NCBI GenBank assembly: GCA_963696655.1
Contig: CAVOLB010000135.1
Location: 1 to 38,724, forward strand
Reading direction: 5' to 3'
Source of the DNA: Hypericibacter sp963696655
Lineage (GTDB): Bacteria > Pseudomonadota > Alphaproteobacteria > Dongiales > Dongiaceae
Length of the DNA stretch: 38,724 nucleotides
Made by a program: the position numbers and the translations under genes. Below the pieces are notes generated by a model that had not been told where the DNA came from, searched no databases, and saw nothing but the letters and a program-made list of their open reading frames with translations. Positions 31,331 to 38,724 of this stretch are shown one piece after another; position 1 is the stretch's first letter; each line of letters starts with the position of its first letter.

Positions 31331-32536
31331 ATGCTCGACGGTTTGACCAACGCACCCGCGACCGATCTGCGGATCGAGCCGGAGAACGTCCTCGATCCGC
31401 GCCATTATGCCGGCGTGCGCGAGCCGGGGCCGCGGCTCCATGCGCTGCCGCTCTGGTGCTACAGCTCGCCGAAATTCTTCCAGGCCGAGATGGAGAAGCT
31501 GTTCTATCCCGGCTGGAACATGATGGAGCGGCTCGACCGCGTGCCCCACAAGGGCGACTTCCACACCCTCACCTTCATGAACATCCCGCTGGTGATGGTG
31601 CGCGGCAGCGACGACAAGGTGCGCGTCTTCGCCAACACCTGCCGCCATCGCGGCGCGCTGGTGGCCGAGGGCTCGGGCAACTGCAAGAGCTTCCGCTGCC
31701 CCTATCACGCCTGGGTCTATTCGCTCGAGGGCGACCTGCTGGGCGCGCAGCAATATAGCGACGGTGAGGACGTTCCGCTCGTCACCGACGAGAACAAGCG
31801 CGAGTTCGGCCTGATCGAGATCCCGAGCGACAGCTGGGGCGGGTTCCTCTTCGTGAAGTTCCGCAAGGGCGGCGAGAGCCTGGCCGACTTCCTCGGCGGG
31901 CTGCCGGCGGTGCTGGCCTCGCACCGGCTCGAGGACATGGTCTGCACCAACCGGCTCGTCTTCGAGATGGACGCGAACTGGAAGGCCTTCGTCGAGAACT
32001 ACAGCGACGGCTATCACATCCCGACGGTGCACAAGGATTCGCTGGCGCGCTGGAAGGCCAAATATACGCGCCAGCCGCCGCCGCCCAACGGCAACTACAC
32101 CATCGCCTTCGCCGAGCATGAGGGCAGCCAGCTGCTGCTGCCCTTCCCGGACTATGTCGGCTTTCCGGCGATGCCCCAGATCGAGAAGCCCTGGGACAAG
32201 GGCACCTTCTTCGTCACGATCCGGCCCGGCATGATGATGACGATGGGCAATGACGGCGCGCTCGCCTTCTGCTGCGAGCCGACCGGCCCCACCAGCTCGC
32301 GCCTCACGGTCAGCTCGCTCTTCCCGAAATCGACGGTCGCCCGCAACGATTTCGAGGAGATCGCGAAGAACTATTACCGGCGCAACGACATCGTGGTGAA
32401 GGAGGATGTCGACATCTCGCTGCGCCAGGCGGCCGGCATTGCCTCGCCCTTCGCGCGGATGGTGACGCTGCAGAAGCTGGAGAAGCCGCTCAACCAGATC
32501 GCCAACTGGATCCTGGACAAGGTGCTCGCGGCGTAA
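31331..32536 (+). CDS. Rieske non-haem iron oxygenase, large (alpha) subunit type
   Basis: The 401-residue protein has an N-terminal Rieske [2Fe-2S] domain with Cys104-x-His106 (NTCRHRGA) and Cys123-x2-His126 (CPYHAW). The C-terminal catalytic domain has the mononuclear iron motif NWKAFVENYSDGYHIPTVH (His229, His234) and a candidate Asp later in EDVDISLRQAAG. The layout suits aromatic-ring or quaternary-amine hydroxylases (choline/carnitine oxygenase-like). No reductase, ferredoxin or small subunit lies nearby, so electrons must come from elsewhere. The ATG at 31331 is chosen; an open frame back to 31124 crosses repeat DNA. Another, broken Rieske gene lies at 34215. Confidence 0.9.
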   Translation: MLDGLTNAPATDLRIEPENVLDPRHYAGVREPGPRLHALPLWCYSSPKFFQAEMEKLFYPGWNMMERLDRVPHKGDFHTLTFMNIPLVMVRGSDDKVRVFANTCRHRGALVAEGSGNCKSFRCPYHAWVYSLEGDLLGAQQYSDGEDVPLVTDENKREFGLIEIPSDSWGGFLFVKFRKGGESLADFLGGLPAVLASHRLEDMVCTNRLVFEMDANWKAFVENYSDGYHIPTVHKDSLARWKAKYTRQPPPPNGNYTIAFAEHEGSQLLLPFPDYVGFPAMPQIEKPWDKGTFFVTIRPGMMMTMGNDGALAFCCEPTGPTSSRLTVSSLFPKSTVARNDFEEIAKNYYRRNDIVVKEDVDISLRQAAGIASPFARMVTLQKLEKPLNQIANWILDKVLAA

Positions 32537-32593
32537 CGGCAAAGGTATGGGGCGCCAGGAGGGCGCCTTCGGATCGAGCGACCCCGCAGGCCC

Positions 32594-32767
32594 TCAATTC
32601 ATCGCCTGGTTGGCCTTGTTCTCGATGAAGGTGCCGGTGTTGCGGATGTCGCGGCCGAAGCCGGCCGTCGTGTTGCAGCCGGCCAGCGCCAGCACCGCGA
32701 GGGTGAGCAGGAAAGCCGTCCAGGCCTTCCAGGCGGGCATCCGGGTTCGGGTCGTCGCGGCGATCAT
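32594..32767 (-). CDS. Entericidin-like small lipoprotein
   Basis: The protein has 57 residues from the ATG at 32767 (an internal ATG at 32740 would give 48). The membrane segment AFLLTLAVLALAGC ends in a lipobox (LAGC), followed by the entericidin signature NTTAGFGRDIRNTGTFIENK. Entericidins are tiny outer- or inner-membrane lipoproteins; in E. coli the A/B pair was proposed as an antidote/toxin linked to stationary-phase lysis. Alphaproteobacteria often carry single copies, whose role is unclear. No second copy is adjacent. Confidence 0.82.
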   Translation of the reverse strand: MIAATTRTRMPAWKAWTAFLLTLAVLALAGCNTTAGFGRDIRNTGTFIENKANQAMN

Positions 32768-32882
32768 CGTCTGAAATTCCTCGGTGTTGAAATTCCGACG
32801 ATTCAACAACAGCGCCGGGGCGGCCTCAAGACCGGCCGCGGCCTGCCCGCTTTCTGTCACAGCCCCGATCCGGGGGCGCCGC

Positions 32883-33575
32883 TCACTCCGCCGCGGCCTT
32901 CGACCCGTCGACGAACTGCGAGATCCATTTGTTGCGGCGCTTCACCATGTCGCGATACATGGCCTCGAACTCGGCCGGCGGGAAGCTGTGCGTCGAGGGC
33001 CGCGCGACCAGCGCCTCGGCCCAGGCCCTGACCCGCGGGAACCTGTCGATATGGCCGATCTTGCGGATCCGCTCGAGGAAGAGGTGGCGCTGCAGGAAGG
33101 GCGCGTAGGCCGCATCCACCAGCGAGTAGCGGGCGCCGTTGAAGAGGGGACCGCCGCTCTGGCGCTCGAGCGCCCGCTCGAGCTTCTCGAAGGCGGCCGG
33201 GACCAGCGCGGCCGCCTTGTCGAACTCGGCCTCGCTGTCGACATAGGCATGGGCCGAGGTGATGTCGACGAAGGTCGGCATGTACTCGATCCAGGCGCGG
33301 TGGACGGCGCGCTCGACCGGATCCGCGGGATGGAGCCGCGGCGCGGCCGTCTCGTCGAGATATTCGGCGATGGCGCCGGACTCGAACAGCGCCCGGTGAT
33401 CGTCGAGCCGCAGCACCGGCACCTTGTTGTGCGGCGAGATCGCGCGGAACCAGTCGGGCCGGTTGTCGGCCTCGATATGGATGAACTCGAAATCGATCTG
33501 CTTCTCGCGCAGCACGATCGCGACGCGCTGCACCCAGGGGCAGCCCTTGAAACTGACCAGTTGCATCTTCGCCAT
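32883..33575 (-). CDS. Glutathione S-transferase family protein
   Basis: This 230-residue GST has a CPxx active-site turn: MQLVSFKGCPWVQRVAIVL, then KVPVLRLDDHRALFESGAIAEYL (cis-Pro and Ser-Asp-like glutathione motifs) and a helical C-terminal domain with LVDAAYAPFLQRHL. The GCPWVQ Cys-Pro motif recalls omega/DHAR-like GSTs, which favour thiol-transferase or dehydroascorbate reductase chemistry. I chose the ATG at 33575 (MAKMQLV); a longer frame reaches 33617 with little support. The entericidin-like gene follows on the same strand. Confidence 0.87.
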   Translation of the reverse strand: MAKMQLVSFKGCPWVQRVAIVLREKQIDFEFIHIEADNRPDWFRAISPHNKVPVLRLDDHRALFESGAIAEYLDETAAPRLHPADPVERAVHRAWIEYMPTFVDITSAHAYVDSEAEFDKAAALVPAAFEKLERALERQSGGPLFNGARYSLVDAAYAPFLQRHLFLERIRKIGHIDRFPRVRAWAEALVARPSTHSFPPAEFEAMYRDMVKRRNKWISQFVDGSKAAAE

Positions 33576-33904
33576 GGCGGCCTCGCATGATGGATCGGGG
33601 AGGGGACAGTCTCGCATGGTTGCGCGCGGTCGGTCAAAGCGCCGGGCGTTCCGCGGCCTTCGGCGGCCATGGGCTAGGGCGGGTCACCAGGCGATGGACC
33701 GCATAAGCGCGAGACCCTGGGCGGATCGCTGCGAACGTGACGAAAGCAAGGAAGCTCGCGGCGCGCTTCTCATGCCGTGTTGCAATTCGGCGCCGCCGGG
33801 TCTAGGCGTTCATGCTCTCGTCGCCGGCTTACCGATCTGCGGCGCCCGGTGGCCGACGGACGTCCGCCAGCGGGACAAGTCATGTCATGAGCAGGAGCAG
33901 GGTC
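33576..33904. other. Intergenic region without a recognised gene
   Basis: These 329 bases lie between the divergent GST and HicA-like genes. I see no tRNA, no family A or B repeat and no convincing promoter boxes, only short GC-rich self-complementary stretches such as CGGACGTCCG. Confidence 0.4.
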
Positions 33905-34141
33905 ATGGAAAGCGTTACATTTCGGAAATGGCTGGCGGAGCACGGATGCCGCTTCGACCAGCAGGAGCATCACAAGCGTGGCGAGGGCGAAACCATGGTG
34001 ACGGTGCATCGAGAGGGGCGGACATCGCAAGCGCCTCTGAGCGGCTCGCACAAGGATATCGATCCGCAGGAATTGCGCCGGATCTGCGAGGAGCTCGGCC
34101 TCGACTGGTCCAAGTTGCCGGGACCCCAGAGCCGGGTTTGA
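33905..34141 (+). CDS. HicA-like small protein, orphan
   Basis: The protein has 78 residues. Its pattern (FRKWLAEHGCRFDQQEHHKR, then VTVHREGRTSQAPLSGSHKD and LRRICEELGLDW) follows the dsRNA-binding-like fold of HicA mRNA interferases: helix, a His-bearing strand, a basic strand, then the LRRI..ELGL C-terminal helix. In HicA the catalytic His sits in a G(S/T)HH-like turn; here EHHKRGEG may supply it. No HicB antitoxin gene is adjacent on either side, so it may be an orphan or a non-toxic relative. I chose the ATG at 33905 because AGGAG stands eight bases upstream; an ATG at 33887 is also in frame. Confidence 0.65.
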   Translation: MESVTFRKWLAEHGCRFDQQEHHKRGEGETMVTVHREGRTSQAPLSGSHKDIDPQELRRICEELGLDWSKLPGPQSRV

Positions 34142-34214
34142 GGCGCTCGTCTCAAGGGACTCCGGCAGGGCGCCCCATGGCGCGTTTGCGGGTTCACGCC
34201 GTCGTCCCAGCCTG

Positions 34215-34752
34215 TTGATCCTTGGCCGCCGAAGCCGCAACGGGGTCGCGGTCGGGTTCGGCGGCAGCCTGCCGGAGCCCGGCGACGCGGCGCCGGTCGA
34301 GATCTTCGGGATGCCGCTGCTGCTGATGCGCGGCGACGACGGCGCGCGTCAGCAACACCTATCCCGCGGTCTCGTTCCCGAAGATCCGGTCGAAGCGGAC
34401 CGGCGAGCCGGTTGCGGTCTCCTACATCCTCAACATCTATCCGAACGGGGCGCTGCTGGTGTTTCCGACGCATTTCCGCGTCCGCATCCTGGCACCGCTC
34501 GAGGCCGGGAGCTGCGAGTGGCGGATCGCCAGCTGCTACAACGGGGGCGCCGCGCGCGACCCGAGCGCGCTGGCGATGCGCCAGCGAAGCATCGCCGGCT
34601 CACTGCATGCGGGCCAGGAGGACGACGCGATCTGCGAAGCCGTCCAGCGCGCGCGAGGCTCCCCCGCCCACCGGTCGCATTTCTACTCGCCGTTCTGGGA
34701 CCGGATGCATTGGGACTTCAACCGGATGGTGCTGGGGGATTTGGAGAGGTAG
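34215..34752 (+). pseudogene. Rieske oxygenase remnant with internal deletion and frame change
   Basis: The first frame (34215 to about 34350) reads LPEPGDAAPVEIFGMPLLLM and RGDDG, which is the start of the Rieske domain of aromatic or choline-type oxygenases. The +1 frame then reads PVAVSYILNIYPNGALLVFP, THFRVRILAPLEAGSCEWR, EDDAICEAVQRARGS and HFYSPFWDRMHWDFNRM, which is the C-terminal end of the catalytic domain. The CxH/CxxH cluster ligands and the mononuclear iron His pair are missing. Hence roughly half the gene was deleted at about 34341-34352, with a change of frame. The remnant is not close enough to the intact gene at 31331 to be a copy of it. Confidence 0.72.
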
Positions 34753-35384
34753 GGGGCGAGGAATCCGAGCTTAGTCACGCTGCAATCGTATCAATAGACG
34801 TTGGCAGTGTTCATTGTCTGGTTCGAGTGACAAGCCACGCTCCACGTTAGTTAGTGCGCGATCTTCATCATGCAAATGCAGATACAGCCATGCGAGACGG
34901 GAAAAGTCCGTAGCATCCGCCTCGCTCGACCGGCGCTCCATTAGCTGAGCTAGTTCCCTGTAAAGCAGTCGCTTCTCGTCCGAATCAATCGCTAAATGGT
35001 TGTCTCTTAATGTGTCATTCAACCAATTGGCGGTGTTACTTAGCGCAGAAAAGGGAGCTTCCGGCAGTTTGCAGACGCTTATGTACGCCTGGGTAGCGCC
35101 AGTAAATTCGCCGCTGGCTCGGTAAATTCGTGCCAATTCCTCCCAAGCAGACCTTTGATCCGCGAGGGTCTGCGGTGTCTCCAGGAAGCGACGTAGACAT
35201 TCCGCTGCGCTAGGCAGGCCATTCTTGCCATTGGCTTCTTCGTGGAGCTTTGCCAGCATCATCCAGCCAAGCGGATACTGCCGACAAAGGAATTGTAAGC
35301 TTGGCACGAAATTATCGAGATCTTCCCTGCCAAGTGCGACTCTGGTCGCAATACTCTGGAATAACCTCTCAATCCTCGGCCTAA

Positions 35385-36316
35385 GAGGCTGACTGAAAAA
35401 GGAGTTGGGTGATTTCAATCGGTTGTGATTCCGTTGGGTTGCGAATCTCAATGGAGATCACGATGGCCTGGACTGAAACCACCCGACCGCACTATCGGCG
35501 CGATGCCTTGCGATACGCAAGCGACCTGACGAATGCGGAATGGGCGTTGATCGCGCCCTTGATGCCGATGGCTTCCAAACTGGGGCGGCCGAGAAAGACA
35601 AATCTGCGCTCGGTGGTGGAGGCGATCCTGTACATGGCTTCGACCGGCTGCCAATGGCGCGCGATCCCCAAGGAGTTCCCGCCCTACTCGACGGTGCAGA
35701 GCTACTTCTACGCCTGGTCGCACAAAGGCTTACTGGCGCACATCAACCACATGCTGGTCACGGCCCTGCGCGAGAGGGTCGGGCGAGAGGCCAGCCCCAC
35801 GGCGGGGGTGATCGACAGCCAGTCTGTGAAGAGCACCGAGTGTGGCGGGCCACGAGGCTTCGATGCCGCCAAGAAGATCAAAGGCCGCAAACGCCATATC
35901 GTCACCGATACCGAGGGCTGCCTGGTCGGGGTGCAGGTTCACGCTGCGGATATCCAGGATCGCGATGGCGCGCCCGACGTGCTGATGTCGATCCGCTCTC
36001 TCTACCCGTGGCTGCGCCATGTGTTCGCCGATGGCGGCTATGGTGGCGACAAGCTACGCGACGCCATGGCCGCGCTTGGTCAATGGACCTTCGAAATCAT
36101 CAAGCGCTCCGACGCCGCCAAGGGCTTCGAGTTGCTGCCTCGCCGATGGGTGGTCGAACGCACCTTCGCCTGGCTCGGCCGATGTCGCCGCCTCGCCAAG
36201 GACTTCGAAGCCACCATCGAAAGCGCCGTGGCCTGGATCCTCGTCGCCCACATCCGTCGTCTCACGCGACGCTTGGCGAGACCTTGAAAGGCGCAACAGC
36301 TTTATGAGTCAGACTC
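35385..36316 (+). mobile_element. IS5-family insertion sequence, copy 1
   Basis: The 932-base element begins GAGGCTGACTGAAAAAGGAG and ends ...TTTATGAGTCAGACTC. The ends are inverted repeats (GAGGCTGACT against GAGTCTGACT). TAA lies on each side (35382-35384 and 36317-36319), as expected for the 3-base TNA target of the IS427-like IS5 group. Confidence 0.88.
35463..36287 (+). CDS. IS5-family transposase, copy 1
   Basis: The protein has 274 residues from the ATG at 35463 (another in-frame ATG is at 35451). An N-terminal LTNAEWALIAPLMP helix domain leads into the DDE core: VIDSQSVKSTECGG, VFADGGYGGDKLRD and RRWVVERTFAWLGRCRRL. All three acidic residues and the YREK-like signature are in place and the frame is intact, so the enzyme could be active. 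It is identical in protein sequence to copy 2. Confidence 0.93.
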   Translation: MAWTETTRPHYRRDALRYASDLTNAEWALIAPLMPMASKLGRPRKTNLRSVVEAILYMASTGCQWRAIPKEFPPYSTVQSYFYAWSHKGLLAHINHMLVTALRERVGREASPTAGVIDSQSVKSTECGGPRGFDAAKKIKGRKRHIVTDTEGCLVGVQVHAADIQDRDGAPDVLMSIRSLYPWLRHVFADGGYGGDKLRDAMAALGQWTFEIIKRSDAAKGFELLPRRWVVERTFAWLGRCRRLAKDFEATIESAVAWILVAHIRRLTRRLARP

Positions 36317-36319
36317 TAA
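36317..36319. repeat. TAA target repeat shared between the two IS5 copies
   Basis: This single TAA separates the right end of copy 1 from the left end of copy 2. The same trinucleotide flanks the pair at 35382-35384 and 37253-37255. Confidence 0.8.
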
Positions 36320-37252
36320 GAGGCTGACTGAAAAAGGAGTTGGGTGATTTCAATCGGTTGTGATTCCGTTGGGTTGCGAATCTCAATGGAGATCACGATG
36401 GCCTGGACTGAAACCACCCGACCGCACTATCGGCGCGATGCCTTGCGATACGCAAGCGACCTGACGAATGCGGAATGGGCGTTGATCGCGCCCTTGATGC
36501 CGATGGCTTCCAAACTGGGGCGGCCGAGAAAGACAAATCTGCGCTCGGTGGTGGAGGCGATCCTGTACATGGCTTCGACCGGCTGCCAATGGCGCGCGAT
36601 CCCCAAGGAGTTCCCGCCCTACTCGACGGTGCAGAGCTACTTCTACGCCTGGTCGCACAAAGGCTTACTGGCGCACATCAACCACATGCTGGTCACGGCC
36701 CTGCGCGAGAGGGTCGGGCGAGAGGCCAGCCCCACGGCGGGGGTGATCGACAGCCAGTCTGTGAAGAGCACCGAGTGTGGCGGGCCACGAGGCTTCGATG
36801 CCGCCAAGAAGATCAAAGGCCGCAAACGCCATATCGTCACCGATACCGAGGGCTGCCTGGTCGGGGTGCAGGTTCACGCTGCGGATATCCAGGATCGCGA
36901 TGGCGCGCCCGACGTGCTGATGTCGATCCGCTCTCTCTACCCGTGGCTGCGCCATGTGTTCGCCGATGGCGGCTATGGTGGCGACAAGCTACGCGACGCC
37001 ATGGCCGCGCTTGGTCAATGGACCTTCGAAATCATCAAGCGCTCCGACGCCGCCAAGGGCTTCGAGTTGCTGCCTCGCCGATGGGTGGTCGAACGCACCT
37101 TCGCCTGGCTCGGCCGATGTCGCCGCCTCGCCAAGGACTTCGAAGCCACCATCGAAAGCGCCGTGGCCTGGATCCTCGTCGCCCACATCCGTCGTCTCAC
37201 GCGACGCTTGGCGAGACCTTGAAAGGCGCAACAGCTTTATGAGTTAGAACTC
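36320..37252 (+). mobile_element. IS5-family insertion sequence, copy 2
   Basis: This copy repeats copy 1 at an exact 935-base period. The only difference noticed is at the right end, where ATGAGTCAGACTC has become ATGAGTTAGAACTC (one substitution and one inserted base). That end may therefore be less competent for transposition. Confidence 0.87.
36398..37222 (+). CDS. IS5-family transposase, copy 2
   Basis: The 274-residue protein is identical to the copy 1 transposase, with the same DDE residues in VIDSQSVKS, FADGGYGGDK and VVERTFAWL. Lack of divergence means the tandem arose recently. Confidence 0.93.
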   Translation: MAWTETTRPHYRRDALRYASDLTNAEWALIAPLMPMASKLGRPRKTNLRSVVEAILYMASTGCQWRAIPKEFPPYSTVQSYFYAWSHKGLLAHINHMLVTALRERVGREASPTAGVIDSQSVKSTECGGPRGFDAAKKIKGRKRHIVTDTEGCLVGVQVHAADIQDRDGAPDVLMSIRSLYPWLRHVFADGGYGGDKLRDAMAALGQWTFEIIKRSDAAKGFELLPRRWVVERTFAWLGRCRRLAKDFEATIESAVAWILVAHIRRLTRRLARP

Positions 37253-37706
37253 TAAGCCCATGCCTCAACCCGGAGGTACTTGTTGCTCCAATGTGCTGTA
37301 GAAATTCAACATCTGCGTCTATCGCAGCTTTCATCGGAGTAATGGCAAGCTTTCTTCGCCCAAAGACCGATGCAACCAGCGCCACATCCAAGAAAGTAGT
37401 TCCATCGCTCGCCGTGGTTCGCTCCACAAACGAGCTCCGAACAAGTTCCTCAACGGCAGATACTACATCCATTTTCTCATTGGACGGGCGCAGCAGAACC
37501 GCTTCGAGTGCCAATTGAGGCACCAAGGAGCGCCAACTGCATAGCGTTAAAAATACCCGCTTTGCAACGGGTTGGAGCCCCTCAAACGTTCTCTCAAATA
37601 GCGCATCAAGAATGTCATCAGAGCTGGCCGGGCAAATTCGGACAGAGGGATGAGTGGATTTTCTGCCTGAGAGCGGCGTAGATAGCCGCGGATCAGGAGA
37701 AGAAAG

Positions 37707-38015
37707 ATGACGAAGCGAAGCCGCCGGACCCACACGCCGGCGTTCAAGGCGAGAGTGGCGCTGGCGTCGCTCAAGGGCGACAAGACGCTGGCCGAGTTGG
37801 CACAGCAGTATGACGTTCATCCGAACCAGATTTCGACCTGGCGGACCCAGCTGCTGGAAGGGGCGCAAGGGGTCTTTGGCGGGTCGGCTTCGGCGGGCGC
37901 CTCGCCACCGGTCGATCTGAAGGAGCTGCACGCCAAGATCGGGCAGCTGACTTTGGAGAACGATTTTTTAGCCGGTGCGCTCACCAAGGCCGGATTGCTG
38001 AGCGCAAAGAAATGA
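37707..38015 (+). CDS. IS3-family transposase OrfA
   Basis: The 102-residue protein carries an N-terminal helix-turn-helix (RRTHTPAFKARVALASLKGD, then LAELAQQYDVHPNQISTWR) and a C-terminal leucine-zipper-like helix (LHAKIGQLTLENDFLAGAL). It binds the element ends and is normally fused to OrfB by -1 frameshifting. Its TGA overlaps the OrfB ATG by four bases. The start follows GGAGAAGAA. Confidence 0.9.
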   Translation: MTKRSRRTHTPAFKARVALASLKGDKTLAELAQQYDVHPNQISTWRTQLLEGAQGVFGGSASAGASPPVDLKELHAKIGQLTLENDFLAGALTKAGLLSAKK

Positions 38016-38724
38016 TCGACCGGGGCCACGCATTGCCGCTCAAGCGCCAAGCGGCACTCCTGAAGCTCAGCCGCAGCACGGTCTACTACCAGCCGCGCCC
38101 GGTGCCGGCGGCGGACCTGGCGATCATGCGCCGGATCGACGCGCTGCATCTGGACTATCCGTTTGCCGGATCGCGGATGCTGCGCGACCTGCTGCGGGGG
38201 GAAGGCATCGCGATCGGCCGAGAGAAGGTCTCCGGCATGATGAAGCGGATGGGGATCGAGGCGCTGTACCGCCGGCCCAACACGTCGAAGCCGGCGCCGG
38301 GGCACAAGATCTACCCCTATCTCCTGCGCAGGCTGGCGGTCGAGCGGGCCAACCAGGTCTGGGCGATGGACATCACCTACATCCCGATGGCTCGCGGCTT
38401 CGTCTATCTGGCGGCCGTGGCCGACTGGTTCAGCCGGCGCGTGCTCGCCTGGCGGCTGTCGATCTCGATGGCGGTGGACTTCTGCATCGAGGCGGTCGAG
38501 GAGGCGCTGGCCCGATACGGCAGGCCGCGAGATCTTCAACACCGATCAGGGCAGCCAGTTCACCAGCCTCGACTTCACCCGGCTGCTGACCGGCAACGAC
38601 ATCGCCATCAGCATGGACGGCAAGGGCGCCTGGCGGGACAACGTGTTCGTCGAGCGGCTCTGGCGCAGCTTGAAGTACGAGGAAGTCTATCTCCGGGCCT
38701 ACGACAGCGTCGGCGAGGCCCGGC
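38012..38724 (+). pseudogene. IS3-family transposase OrfB, frameshifted and cut by the window end
   Basis: OrfB begins MIDRGHALPLKRQAALLKLS and runs through the HTH_21 region (DYPFAGSRMLRDLLR) into the rve integrase core with the first Asp in WAMDITYIP. At GGCAGGCCGCGAGATCTTC (38521-38536) one extra C shifts the frame. The correct continuation, EIFNTDQGSQFTSLDFTRLL, holding the second Asp, and VFVERLWRSLKYEEVY, with the Glu, is in the next frame. As written the enzyme would be inactive, unless the extra base is a sequencing error. The C-terminus lies outside the window. Confidence 0.78.

Larger units (their letters stand above)
34771..37650 (-). pseudogene. STAND/NB-ARC-TPR (NLR-like) gene remnant, split by two IS5-type elements and truncated by an IS3-type element
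   Basis: The gene survives in two parts, 37650-37253 and 35381-34771. Removing the two insertion sequences and one of the TAA repeats joins GATSTSGLRHGL directly to RPRIERLFQSIATRV in one frame, giving about 335 codons. The upstream part (ILDALFERTFEGLQPVAKRV, then VVSAVEELVRSSFVE) looks like the winged-helix region after a STAND/NB-ARC ATPase domain. The downstream part has TPR-like helices (WEELARIYRASGEFTGATQAY; LAWLYLHLHDEDRALTNVER). The nucleotide-binding and N-terminal domains are absent, cut at 37650 by the IS3-type element. Base composition is clearly lower in GC than the rest of the window, suggesting acquisition by transfer. Confidence 0.75.
37651..38724 (+). mobile_element. IS3-family insertion sequence, right end outside the window
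   Basis: The likely left end is TGAGTGGATTTTCTGCCTGA at 37651, where similarity to the STAND-like gene stops. IS3 ends usually begin with TG. OrfA and OrfB follow in the usual overlapping arrangement. The element continues past 38724. Confidence 0.72.

Noticed and set aside
33576..33904. tRNA or attachment site before the accessory end
   Set aside because: No cloverleaf arms or T-loop consensus were found, and no integrase gene is nearby.
36344..36397. Upstream starts for the IS5 transposases (GTG-type, 18 codons longer)
   Set aside because: The added residues lie near the element end and do not resemble the family N-terminus. The ATG beginning MAWTETTRPHY is the usual kind of start.

Overview
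This 38.7 kb GC-rich window has the gene content of an alphaproteobacterial chromosome. The markers are a membrane-anchored cytochrome c divergent from kdsB-pheA, the SRP RNA-dnaX-ybaB-recR cluster, and many short dispersed inverted repeats between genes. A Rhodospirillales-like soil or water organism fits, but no ribosomal RNA is present to fix the taxon.

Positions 1-8.9 kb carry housekeeping genes: an MFS exporter, a class I glutamine amidotransferase, a GIY-YIG nuclease gene with a stop at codon 2, a glutathione S-transferase, a HisN-type phosphatase, a cytochrome c with two haem domains, kdsB, pheA and nudC. A terC-type gene at 8.9-9.7 kb is broken by a single-base frameshift. From 9.7 to 12.3 kb there are three tandem paralogues of a secreted DUF6134-like protein, each preceded at a similar distance by a short dyad. 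The SRP RNA, dnaX, ybaB and recR follow (12.6-15.7 kb), with one dispersed repeat lodged between ybaB and recR.

From 15.7 to 33.6 kb lie mostly single-gene units: a DUF2711-like protein, a secreted phytochelatin-synthase-like peptidase between two direct repeats, a RibD/DHFR-like reductase, a membrane-anchored thermonuclease with a sister protein sharing its anchor, an Asp/Glu racemase relative, a candidate zincin, a GNAT acetyltransferase, a DUF1254/DUF1214 protein, a 927-residue TIG-metalloprotease with a lysine-rich head, a TspO relative, a second GST, a three-domain RidA-like protein, a complete ISAs1-type insertion sequence, a Rieske oxygenase, an entericidin-like lipoprotein and a third GST.

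The last 5 kb are a decaying accessory region. They hold an orphan HicA-like gene, an internally deleted Rieske oxygenase remnant, and a lower-GC gene whose product resembles the C-terminal part of a STAND/NB-ARC-TPR (NLR-like) protein. That gene is split by two head-to-tail IS5-type elements and cut at its 5' side by an IS3-type element running off the window. Removing the two IS5 copies and one TAA target repeat restores its reading frame exactly. It is the best candidate for a lost signalling or defence system; its N-terminal part should lie beyond the window.
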